Assembly (NCBI GenBank): GCA_946188345.1
Contig: CAMHUI010000003.1
Coordinates: 1-64,000 of the forward strand
Direction of reading: 5' to 3'
From: an uncultured Prevotellaceae bacterium
GTDB taxonomy: Bacteria; Bacteroidota; Bacteroidia; Bacteroidales; Bacteroidaceae
DNA: 64,000 nt
Part shown: piece after piece, positions 39,401-46,729 of the stretch
Position numbering within the stretch: the first letter of the stretch is position 1
How the letters are laid out: each line of letters starts with the position of its first letter
Position numbers and translations under genes: made by a program
Notes under the pieces: generated by a model
Databases searched by the model: none
The model's input: the letters and a program-made list of their open reading frames with translations, nothing else
What the model was told of the DNA's origin: nothing

Positions 39401-40531
39401 GAAGAGCGTCACCGTGCCGGCCTGGCGATTGTAGATGTTCAAACCGCCGTCCTCTGTGGCAATCCAGAACACACCAGGCTCAGTCTCTACCATCTGCCGA
39501 GGCACCTTGCCGTGAATCTGCCCACCTTGCAGGCCTGGCTCCAACCACTGGAACTGCTTGTTGTTGCTCAGCAACACGTCCACTCCACCAAAGTAGGAAC
39601 CTATCCAGATATTATCGTCTACATCGCTGATGATGGAATAGATGGCATTGTCACTCAGGCGATAGGGGTCGTCAAACCGATGGCGCACAATCTCGATGTG
39701 TCCGTCAGGATGGACGATAGTCACGCCCTTCTCCGTTCCCAGCCAGATGCGCTGCTGGGCATCCTCGGCTATGACGCGAACGATGCCGTTGGAGATCATC
39801 GCCGGTGAGAGCACTTCCACCCTGCCGTGGCCGTCCATCGTCATCACACCTTCGCCGTTGCGGCCCAGCCACAAACGCCCCTGAGAGTCGTAGAAGATGG
39901 GCAGGATGTCGTCCGTGCCCGTCAAGAAGTCGGGTTGCAGGATTGCATCAAGCGATGTCACACGCGTGAGGGCAGCATCATAGCAGAACACCGAGCGATT
40001 GGTCGCTACATAGACGTTGTCGGCATCATCGACCGTCATCGATGCAACGAAATAGCCCGATGTAGACTCCTGAGAACGGAAACAGTCGGCCTGCTCGTCA
40101 TATACCCATAGTCCCATGCCGCCGCAAATGATGCGCCCGGAATGTTGCTGCACCACAGAATTGACGATGCCGCCCGTATCGTAGGAACGGAAGTCGTCGG
40201 TTTCAGGCCTGTACCGACAGATGCCACGCTGGGTGCATACCCAGATGCGCCCGTTGCCATCGACAAAGAGCCGTATCACGAAGTTGTGGTTGAGCGAGCA
40301 GCTGTCGGCATCCTCATGGAAATAGCTTCTGATGTCATAGCCGTCGTAGCGGGCCAGACCATTACGGGTGCCCATCCAGATGTTGCCCTTGGCATCCTGT
40401 GCCAAGGCCTCCACCTGCTGATGGGGCAGGCCGTCGCTGCTCGCTATATGCCGAAACCGGTAGTTGACGCTCCAAGAGAGCAGCCAACAACAACACAGCA
40501 ACACTGTCAGACCAAAACGCTTCACGCTCAT
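36380..40531 (-). CDS. Hybrid two-component system regulator (HTCS: propeller sensor, Y_Y_Y, HisKA, HATPase, REC, AraC HTH)
   Basis: Reg_prop-like repeats (GNIWMGTRNGLARYDGY, GRIWVCTQRGICRY); FTNISHELKTPLSLIVAPL; GWGIGLSLVQRLSEIHKG; LLIVDDNRDLLDFL...VSDVMMPEMDGIELC; AraC HTH at C-terminus. Confidence 0.96.
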   Translation of the reverse strand: MSVKRFGLTVLLCCCWLLSWSVNYRFRHIASSDGLPHQQVEALAQDAKGNIWMGTRNGLARYDGYDIRSYFHEDADSCSLNHNFVIRLFVDGNGRIWVCTQRGICRYRPETDDFRSYDTGGIVNSVVQQHSGRIICGGMGLWVYDEQADCFRSQESTSGYFVASMTVDDADNVYVATNRSVFCYDAALTRVTSLDAILQPDFLTGTDDILPIFYDSQGRLWLGRNGEGVMTMDGHGRVEVLSPAMISNGIVRVIAEDAQQRIWLGTEKGVTIVHPDGHIEIVRHRFDDPYRLSDNAIYSIISDVDDNIWIGSYFGGVDVLLSNNKQFQWLEPGLQGGQIHGKVPRQMVETEPGVFWIATEDGGLNIYNRQAGTVTLFDRLPQLGTNVHSLYYDRSRGEMWIGTFRSGLFRYNLRTGAARRYNFTNGLKSNSFFSIACQQNGRLWFATTKGLYYYDGETDQFKMLGDNTLDNQFVYTLFVDAEDNLWVGMCQYGLYRIASADNRITYWQKAAGGLRDNYVTSLYRQPGSNRLWIGTNNCGLQYMDLEKDSFESIESDMLLPHITVCSIISDVKGRLWVSTSQGLYQYSMDTETLMRYTTESGLPTNQFNFSSALATSDSLLTFGTVNGMISFNPLTLSSRKGPLTVHLKHLLVNNQEMTASVEGSPLKGEFDETQSLTLSYDQARLFSIEYGVIMPGNTTSIEYQVRLDGIDKDWRNVGSERKFTGYKLPPGTYQLFLRANDANEGWDDCPVKALRIVVQPPFYRSKPAYLLYLLLLCALAYVAYRLFSIREKERSAVREANMERDKIEAIDKAKFDFFTNISHELKTPLSLIVAPLRSISRQQLDESSNRHLDMAIKNTRKMESLINELVTFNKVETDSFPFYVQKGNPLQFIEMILYPYHEMAGERGLTLTSEFEDNGEEVWFSPSYVEHIVSNLLSNAMKFTPSGGRIMVKGSITESTSAPSPTSPNAAYLCLSVQDTGIGIAKEEQGRIFNHYYQTKRGYNADNSGWGIGLSLVQRLSEIHKGRVSVESEPGHGAKFTVWLNVSDSAFPTASYLNEDKTIVPLSEYKFSSTLSDIDEFNTRHSTPTTQSPTPGTLLIVDDNRDLLDFLSNYFSSKYTVLTASNGREALEIARTEAVQMVVSDVMMPEMDGIELCRQLKGDVHTSHIPVILLTAKSEQDDVAIGYKSGAEAYVSKPFDPQILELQVNNIMQLLQTRQQEIVDELDVPSALNSQPSTLNSSPSAPNPQPSTLNPQLSTLNFHHTTLLSEIDKTFIRQLNEVIEQHIADSDFAIADITSQLAISRSLLHTKMKSLTGMSMGDYIRKRRLYLACQFLREGYNVSETAYRTGFSDPSYFSKAFKKQMGVSPTEYINVSVQPNEQS
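36749..36839. repeat. Intragenic heptamer array, 13 contiguous units (GTTGAGA/GTTGAGG)
   Basis: Encodes SALNSQPSTLNSSPSAPNPQPSTLNPQLSTLN between the REC and AraC HTH parts of the HTCS. Confidence 0.95.
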
Positions 40532-40540
40532 ATCCCTCTA

Positions 40541-40575
40541 CTCTAAACACTAAACCCTAAACTCTAACCTCTAAC
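40541..40575. repeat. Heptamer array, 5 units
   Basis: CTCTAAA CACTAAA CCCTAAA CTCTAAC CTCTAAC, between the HTCS start (40531) and the next gene's stop (40581). Confidence 0.88.
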
Positions 40576-40580
40576 CCCCC

Positions 40581-42422
40581 TCACATTCCCTCTGTTATCT
40601 GCCGCTGGGTGCTCGTTTGCTTGAAGCGGAAGGTGAGCGCCTGCTCCGGCAGAGGCTTATCGGCGAACCAGAACACATGGAACGCACTGAAGCGCTCCAA
40701 CGTGGCAGCGACATCGGTATCACTCGAGGCAGCCCATGACGTACAGAAGATGGGTCTGCCGAAGCGGTAGCAGATGCTGACGAGCCAGCCCGTCTCTGCG
40801 GCCGGCATCTCAGTAGCGAACGAAGTGACATCGCTCAGACTCCATATCTGATACACCAGGTCGGGCGTGCTGCCGCCTTCATACTGCAACCGGTCCCATC
40901 CTGCAGTGCGCCCGTGAATCATGGCCTTCCAGGGGTCGAAGCCTTCCTCAAAGGGTTTCACGCTGACCACTGGTGTCATCGTGAGCGGCTGGTTGGCATA
41001 CTGGTTGCGGGCATAGCGGAACAGAGCACAGACAAGCTGAGAGAGGCGCTTGGTATCATTGACTTTCAGACCCGGACGGTCGTAGAGGTTCCAAGCCTTG
41101 ATGCGCGTGTCGGCATAGTAATGATTGATGACATCGCCCACGTAGCGGCCCAGTTGTTCCACTTCTACAAAGGCTTCATCATCGGTCAGCAGCGTAGGCA
41201 TCACGGTGATGCCCTGTGCGTCGGCCTGGGCAAGCAGTTCTTCCAGTTGTTTGAAGAACCCCTCGGGGTTGCTCTTCCACTGCATGAAGTCTAGTTTCAC
41301 CTTCACGGCATTGCATCCCCGCTCCTCGGGAAGTGCGGGAGTGGCTCCTTTGAGTTCCACACCCGTCAGTGGTCCTGCCACCATCCAGCGCCAGGCACGC
41401 TCGTGGCTCCAGCGCTCGGTAATCTCGAGCCCTGCGTCGACCTGCTCGCCTTCGGCGGCAAAATGATAGTTGCGCAGGAGCTCAATGTCGCGGGCGTCGT
41501 AGAGATCGCCATCACTATAGAGCACGTTGTGGAACATGGGGTCGTAGGGGTCGTAGGTAGAACGATCCCAGCGGGCTTCCCAGTTGCGGTCGTTGATAAA
41601 GAGTCCCCAGATATAGAAGTTCACCTTGTATTTGGCGAAGGCGGCAAAGGTTCTTGCCAGACCTGATCCGTTGGTGCGCGTCAGACATTCTGTGGCCACC
41701 ATCGGGCGGTCGCTGATGGACTTGATGTAGTCGAGGGTCTCGTAGATGTTATGGCTGAAGTTTAGGGCGCAGTCGTAGGAATGGAAGTTGTGGATATCCA
41801 TCATCGCCTCGACCTCTGTAGTACGGCGGAGGGCTTTGTTGTCGGTATTGATGGTGGCCCAGATGATGGACGAGGTGATAGGTTGCGAGACGTTCTCCTC
41901 CCAGCACCAGTGCACCATCTGCTCGATGATGTCAATCTGTTGGTATGTGTCTTCGCGGTCTTCGAAGCGGGGCTCGTTCCAGAGGTCCCAGAAGACGATG
42001 CGCTTCTCCTTGGCAAAGTGGCGTACGACGGTGCGGACACTCTTCTCATAGGCGAGGCTGTCGGCTGCCCGCTCTGGACCGGTCTTGCGATAGTAGTTGC
42101 GCTCGCCGAAGGCGATGACGGGCGACACGGTCATGCCGCATGCGGATGCATCGTCAATCATTTTCTGGATATAGTCGATGCGCTCCTTGTCGGTGGTGCC
42201 TTGTATCCAGAAACGAACACTGTTGAAGCCCAGTTCAACGGCTTTCTTCAAGATGTCGCGATTGGTCTGTCCGGGATAGGCGGGATAGGGTTCGTTGAAT
42301 CCCTTGATGACGCCGACCTGCTCTTGCCACTGCCAGGCCTGCTTCTCGGTCCACTGCTTGCGCTTGGCGAAGCCTGCCGTCACTACCAGCAGCGCTGCCA
42401 TGATACATAAGGTCCTTCTCAT
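40581..42422 (-). CDS. Secreted tandem GH5-like (TIM-barrel) protein
   Basis: First half: GIKGFN..., IVFWDLWNEPRFEDRE, MVATECL; second half: FMQWKSNPEGFFKQLEELLAQADAQGITVMPTLL..., IKAWNLYDRPGLK. Confidence 0.75.
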   Translation of the reverse strand: MRRTLCIMAALLVVTAGFAKRKQWTEKQAWQWQEQVGVIKGFNEPYPAYPGQTNRDILKKAVELGFNSVRFWIQGTTDKERIDYIQKMIDDASACGMTVSPVIAFGERNYYRKTGPERAADSLAYEKSVRTVVRHFAKEKRIVFWDLWNEPRFEDREDTYQQIDIIEQMVHWCWEENVSQPITSSIIWATINTDNKALRRTTEVEAMMDIHNFHSYDCALNFSHNIYETLDYIKSISDRPMVATECLTRTNGSGLARTFAAFAKYKVNFYIWGLFINDRNWEARWDRSTYDPYDPMFHNVLYSDGDLYDARDIELLRNYHFAAEGEQVDAGLEITERWSHERAWRWMVAGPLTGVELKGATPALPEERGCNAVKVKLDFMQWKSNPEGFFKQLEELLAQADAQGITVMPTLLTDDEAFVEVEQLGRYVGDVINHYYADTRIKAWNLYDRPGLKVNDTKRLSQLVCALFRYARNQYANQPLTMTPVVSVKPFEEGFDPWKAMIHGRTAGWDRLQYEGGSTPDLVYQIWSLSDVTSFATEMPAAETGWLVSICYRFGRPIFCTSWAASSDTDVAATLERFSAFHVFWFADKPLPEQALTFRFKQTSTQRQITEGM

Positions 42423-42432
42423 ATCATTCTGC

Positions 42433-42472
42433 TTTTTTACCGTTTTACATTCTTACCTTTTTACCCTTTTGG
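42433..42472. repeat. 8-bp-period short array at a gene junction
   Basis: TTTTTTAC CGTTTTAC ATTCTTAC CTTTTTAC CCTTTTGG. Confidence 0.5.
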
Positions 42473-44292
42473 ATATAAACCTTTCCCTTGACTGGGTTGA
42501 TAACGCGGCGCCCCTGCAGGTCGAAGAGGCTTTGGGCATTGGGTGCCGAGGGCTGTGTGCCGGAATGGGGGGCTTGGATGCCCAGCGCATGGTCTTCAAG
42601 CCGGAAGGTCATATAGGTCCACGACTGTCCGCGCTTCACGTCGGGCATGGTCTCCAGGTAGCTTTTTCCGTCGCGGCGGTCCTGCACCTCGATGGCCATT
42701 CCCATGCGCTGGTCCTGTGGCGGGGCCTCATGGCCGAGGGTCTGCCAGGGTATGGCTGCCTCGATGACGTAGTTTTTCGAGGTGACGTTGACATGCAGGT
42801 CGATGGGTGCTGCCGGCTCAAAGGTGGTCCAGAGATAGTTCTTTCCTTGCTGAAGGAGGTAGGTGCCGTCGGTACGCAGGGTAATGTCGATGACTCCCGG
42901 AGAGGGAAGGGTCTCGCAGAGGTCATGGGGGTCGAGCAGCAGGTGGACTACATCCATGGAAGAACCTTCGTTGACGGGCGTGCGGTCGGCGACGCTGATG
43001 ACGAAGTAGAGGTTCTGCTCATCGTAGCTGAAGTCGGCATAGACGCGCTCACCGATGGTGTTGGTACCCATCATCACCTGATTAGCCAGCTTTGTATGAT
43101 ACTCGTAATTGGTGACGGCGGCATCGAGGGTGGGCGTGCCATAGTAGGCCTTGAACTCTCGAACGGGGTAGCCCTTCACGATGTCGACATGCTTGCTGAC
43201 AGAGCCTTTGGCCCCTACTCCACCCAGGGCCACGACGATGCCGGTGTCGATGACGGCTATGGAGTTCCACTCTATCGACACCTTGCTCTCGACGTTGTCG
43301 GGGAAGGGTTGCGACATTGACTTGAACCCGCGGCCCTCTTCATTGCCCACGTAGACATACATGTTCATGACATCGTAGTTGCCGCTTTCGTAATACGACT
43401 GGCGCGAGAGCACGGTCTCTCCCCAAGGCAGCCTGCACAGATAGGGTGCTCCTCCGCAAGCCCGCGGACACCAGGAATAGTCGATAACCTGGTTGCGGCG
43501 CTCGCTGGTGGCAGGGATGTGGATGCCGTGCCAGTTTTCTTCGATTGACGAGCGCAGCGTGACGGGCACGAAGGTCTCTTCGCCCGGCCAGCGGCTGTCC
43601 TCGATGGTGACCACGATGCTGTCGCCAAGGATGTTGGGCACGGGCATGCCGTCGCGGGCTCCGGGTCGATAGGAAATGGTCTCTACGGGGCTCCACGTGC
43701 GACCCTTGTCGAATGAACGGGTCAGCTGGATGCACTGGTCGTGGTTGTCGCCCGGATAGGGGCTCTCGTCGGAGAAGTAGAGATGGAGCTCTCCCGACGG
43801 CAGCTCAAGGATGGCGGGCTCCCAGCAACCCGTCCCGAAGTCGATGCCGGCCGTATAGACCGTGATGGGCTTGCTCCAAGTCTCACCGTTGTCGGTACTG
43901 ATATTCAGCTGGACGCCATAGTGGCGGTCGTCGCTGTAGGGGGTATTGGTGCCGATGTTGTAGGGCACGATGATAGTCCCGTCGCGCAGCTGCACCACCT
44001 CGGCATCAAACAGATGCTGCATCGAGGGATGGGTGGCAATGACCTGAGGCGTAGACCAGTTGCTGCCCCAGGTGCTGCTGTAGGAGACAACGATGTTGTC
44101 GGAGATATTGGTAACGGCCATCAGACGGCCGTCCTGCAGCTCAATCATGCGGGCATAGAGGGCGTTACTGAACAATGTCTTGCGGCTACCCATGTCCCAG
44201 AACAGCCTGGAACTGGAGTAAGGCTCGTGCCGTGCAGCCTCTAACGAGGCAAAAGTGGCAGCTGCCAGTAGGATAGTAAACAGTCGTTTCAT
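42445..44292 (-). CDS. Asp-box (BNR) propeller glycosidase-like protein + CBM9-like domain (paralogue 1)
   Basis: SSRLFWDMGSRKTLFSNALYARMIELQDGRLMAV; STDNGETWSKP, SFDKGRTWSPV; CWEPAILELPSGELHLYFSDE; CBM9-like RVYADFSYDEQNLYFVISVADR; tail LFDLQGRRVINPVKGKVYIQKGKKVRM. Confidence 0.82.
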   Translation of the reverse strand: MKRLFTILLAAATFASLEAARHEPYSSSRLFWDMGSRKTLFSNALYARMIELQDGRLMAVTNISDNIVVSYSSTWGSNWSTPQVIATHPSMQHLFDAEVVQLRDGTIIVPYNIGTNTPYSDDRHYGVQLNISTDNGETWSKPITVYTAGIDFGTGCWEPAILELPSGELHLYFSDESPYPGDNHDQCIQLTRSFDKGRTWSPVETISYRPGARDGMPVPNILGDSIVVTIEDSRWPGEETFVPVTLRSSIEENWHGIHIPATSERRNQVIDYSWCPRACGGAPYLCRLPWGETVLSRQSYYESGNYDVMNMYVYVGNEEGRGFKSMSQPFPDNVESKVSIEWNSIAVIDTGIVVALGGVGAKGSVSKHVDIVKGYPVREFKAYYGTPTLDAAVTNYEYHTKLANQVMMGTNTIGERVYADFSYDEQNLYFVISVADRTPVNEGSSMDVVHLLLDPHDLCETLPSPGVIDITLRTDGTYLLQQGKNYLWTTFEPAAPIDLHVNVTSKNYVIEAAIPWQTLGHEAPPQDQRMGMAIEVQDRRDGKSYLETMPDVKRGQSWTYMTFRLEDHALGIQAPHSGTQPSAPNAQSLFDLQGRRVINPVKGKVYIQKGKKVRM

Positions 44293-44324
44293 AGCGTTTT
44301 GAAAATGAACGGTAAGCTTTCTCT

Positions 44325-44369
44325 AAGTAAAATCGCCGATTTTGGTCAGTAAAACCGCCGATTTTACTT
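44325..44369. repeat. Near-palindromic pair of AGTAAAA(T/C)CGCCGATTTT repeats upstream of paralogue 1
   Basis: AAGTAAAATCGCCGATTTTGGTCAGTAAAACCGCCGATTTTACTT. Confidence 0.75.
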
Positions 44370-44422
44370 TATGAAGTCTTACCTATCTATTTTTGATTGG
44401 TTAAGGGGAAATGTTATCTTTT

Positions 44423-44674
44423 TCAACTTTCGCAAGTGCGCCCCGAACCAAAGGTCGACGGCCGAAGGGAAAGTCAAGGGGCAACCTGCTTATAGCCCAG
44501 GGCTATGCCCTGGGTTTTGAAATCGTTGTTGGACTGCGCCCTGTAAGGGCAAAAGATTTCGTTCATGTGTTTCTGTTGCCCTTGCAGGGCGTATTCTCTG
44601 CCAACTTCCATACCCAGGGCGTTGCCCTGGGCTGAGTTATCATTGCCCCTTCGGGGCGCACTTGCGAAAGTTGA
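44423..44674. mobile_element. MITE-like non-coding element with 25-bp TIRs and flanking 9-bp duplication
   Basis: TIRs TCAACTTTCGCAAGTGCGCCCCGAA (44423-44447) and its perfect reverse complement (44650-44674); GTTATCTTT at 44413-44421 and 44675-44683; internal CCCAGGG/CCCTGGG and GCCCT/AGGGC palindromes; no transposase ORF. Confidence 0.8.
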
Positions 44675-44675
44675 G

Positions 44676-46589
44676 TTATCTTTCAATATATTTTCGTCCG
44701 TTCTTAATATAGATTTGTCCTGCCGACGGGTTGTCGGCGCGTCGGCCCTGAAGGTCGTAGACGGCGCAGGGCGCTGCAGCCTGGGGGTGCGAGGCTGGCA
44801 GATTCCCGATGGCGAGCAGGTCGGTGTCGAGGAGCCGGAAGGGCATATAGGTCCACGAGGCGTTGCGCTGGCAGTCGGGCATGAGCTCAAGAACTGGCTC
44901 GGTGGTGGCTGCAGCCCTACGGTCGGAGAGCTCGATAGCCGCACGCATCTGCTTGCCTATCGGCGGGAAGTCGAAGCCGAAGTAGCTCCAGGGGATAGCG
45001 CCCTCAACGATGTAGTAGGTGGTGGTCTTCTTCACTACGAGGTGCATGGATGCGGGGGCTTCGGTGTTATTTCTCCAACGCTTGGTGGCATCGCTGCCCT
45101 CCCATACGTCGATGTTGCCGTCAAGACGGAAGAAGAATCGGTACTGCCCTGCTATGGGGGCTACGGAACAGAGGTCCTCGGTGTCGAGCAGGAGGGCTAC
45201 GCCATCTGTATTGGACCCAGAGTTGGGGAACTGGGTACGGTCGGAGACGCGTGAGGTGAAGTAGAGCGAGTCGCGGTCATAGGCAAAGTCTCCGGTGAAG
45301 CGGACGCCCTGCTGCTGCCCCAGGAGAACCTGTGTGGCTGCACGCTTGTAGTAGCCCTCACCGGTGGTCTGCTTGCCATCGAGCGTGATGCCCTCGGCAT
45401 AGGGAGCGAAGAGCTCGCGCACGGCGTAGCCCTTGATCATCTCGATATGGCCGCTGATGCCGCCGATGGCAACCACGGTACCCGTATCGACGACGGCTAA
45501 TGAGTTCCAGAGCACATTATCATTGTCGCCAATCTGGCCGAAGGGCTGCGACATGGCCTTGAAGTCCTTGGCCTGGTCGTTGCCCACATAGACATACATC
45601 TGGTTCTGGCCCGGCCCGTAGTCCGACTGGTGCGACATGATGGTCTCTCCCCATGGCAGCTGACGCAGATAGGGTGCGCCGCCCAACGCGCGGGCACAGA
45701 AGTCGTAGTTGATGCTTCGGTCGCGGTTCGGGCTCGTGGCATTAATCCAGAAACGGTTCCAGTTGTTCACCAACGGACAGCGCACGGTGGTAGGCACGAA
45801 GGAGCCGAAGCCCGACCAGCCGTTGTCCTCGATGGCTACTACGATGGTCTCGCCGTTCAGCAGGATGGGCACGGGCATGCCGTCACGATAGCCGGCGCGG
45901 AAAGAGACCTTGATGGCCTCACTCCATGTCTGTCCGCCATCGAACGAACGGCACATCGAAATCTGCTGCTCGCCGCTGCCGGTGTAGGGACCCTCGTCGG
46001 CAAAGTAGCACTGCAGCTCGCCCGAAGGCAGCTCAAGGAACGAAGGCTCCCAGCAGCCGTCCTGAAAGGTGAACGAGGCATCGTTGATGAAAATCTCATT
46101 GCTCCAGGTCAGGCCCTTGTCGGTAGACCGCTTGCAGCGGATGCCAAACCGGCGGTCTTCCGTATAGGGAGTCGACGGACGGGGGTTGTAGCCCACGATG
46201 ATGGTTCCGTCCTTCAGCTGGATGAGGTCGGGCACGCAGTTGGGCGTGTTGTTCACGTTGTCTACGATACGGATGCCGTCGCCCCACGTCGTACCCTTGT
46301 TAGAGCTGAAGGCAATCTTGATGCCCCCACTCTCGCAGCAGGCCATATAGCGGCCGTCCTGCAACTCTATCATGCGGGCATAGCCGCCACCGCTGAACAC
46401 GGTCTTACGCGTTGCCGTGTCCCAGAAGATGCGAGAACTGTTGTAAGGCTCATGGGCAGCCTCGGCAGCAACACTGCCCAATGCCAAAAGAACGCCTACG
46501 TTAAGCCAAAAGAGCAGAGCCAAACCTGCTGAGCTTAGCCTTGGCAAAGCCAAAGTCGGACGTAGTCCTAATGATGTAAACTTTTTCAT
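44676..46589 (-). CDS. Asp-box (BNR) propeller glycosidase-like protein + CBM9-like domain (paralogue 2)
   Basis: SSRIFWDTATRKTVFSGGGYARMIELQDGRYMACCESGG; STDKGLTWSNE, SFDGGQTWSEA; CWEPSFLELPSGELQCYFADEGPY; tail VYDLQGRRADNPSAGQIYIKNGRKYIER. Confidence 0.82.
   Translation of the reverse strand: MKKFTSLGLRPTLALPRLSSAGLALLFWLNVGVLLALGSVAAEAAHEPYNSSRIFWDTATRKTVFSGGGYARMIELQDGRYMACCESGGIKIAFSSNKGTTWGDGIRIVDNVNNTPNCVPDLIQLKDGTIIVGYNPRPSTPYTEDRRFGIRCKRSTDKGLTWSNEIFINDASFTFQDGCWEPSFLELPSGELQCYFADEGPYTGSGEQQISMCRSFDGGQTWSEAIKVSFRAGYRDGMPVPILLNGETIVVAIEDNGWSGFGSFVPTTVRCPLVNNWNRFWINATSPNRDRSINYDFCARALGGAPYLRQLPWGETIMSHQSDYGPGQNQMYVYVGNDQAKDFKAMSQPFGQIGDNDNVLWNSLAVVDTGTVVAIGGISGHIEMIKGYAVRELFAPYAEGITLDGKQTTGEGYYKRAATQVLLGQQQGVRFTGDFAYDRDSLYFTSRVSDRTQFPNSGSNTDGVALLLDTEDLCSVAPIAGQYRFFFRLDGNIDVWEGSDATKRWRNNTEAPASMHLVVKKTTTYYIVEGAIPWSYFGFDFPPIGKQMRAAIELSDRRAAATTEPVLELMPDCQRNASWTYMPFRLLDTDLLAIGNLPASHPQAAAPCAVYDLQGRRADNPSAGQIYIKNGRKYIER
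46491..46550 (-). repeat. Copy of the GCTCTGCTCATCTGGCTTAACG family inside the signal-peptide coding region of paralogue 2
   Basis: Minus strand GGCTTTGCCAAGGCTAAGCTCAGCAGGTTTGGCTCTGCTCTTTTGGCTTAACGTAGGCGTT vs CCATGGCAAAGCTCAAACAAGTTTGGCTCTGCTCATCTGGCTTAACGAAAACGTT. Confidence 0.65.
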
Positions 46590-46626
46590 ATCGCTATCAG
46601 TTTTTATTATCTATCGTTTTCTTTCG

Positions 46627-46634
46627 CAAATTTA
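46627..46634 (-). promoter_or_regulatory. Promoter -7 element for paralogue 2
   Basis: TAAATTTG on the minus strand 38 bp upstream of the ATG. Confidence 0.4.
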
Positions 46635-46729
46635 CTACAAATAATCGAAAACACCGCAAAGGGTGGGGGAAATCTGAACTTTTTTTTCTTTCCGACGGCT
46701 GTTAACGGGGTAACGGCCTTCGGAGTGAC

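Noticed and set aside
44474-44944. 156-aa ORF with QGNALG/QGIALG repeats
   Set aside because: Produced by translation of the palindromic MITE-like element and the antisense of paralogue 2.
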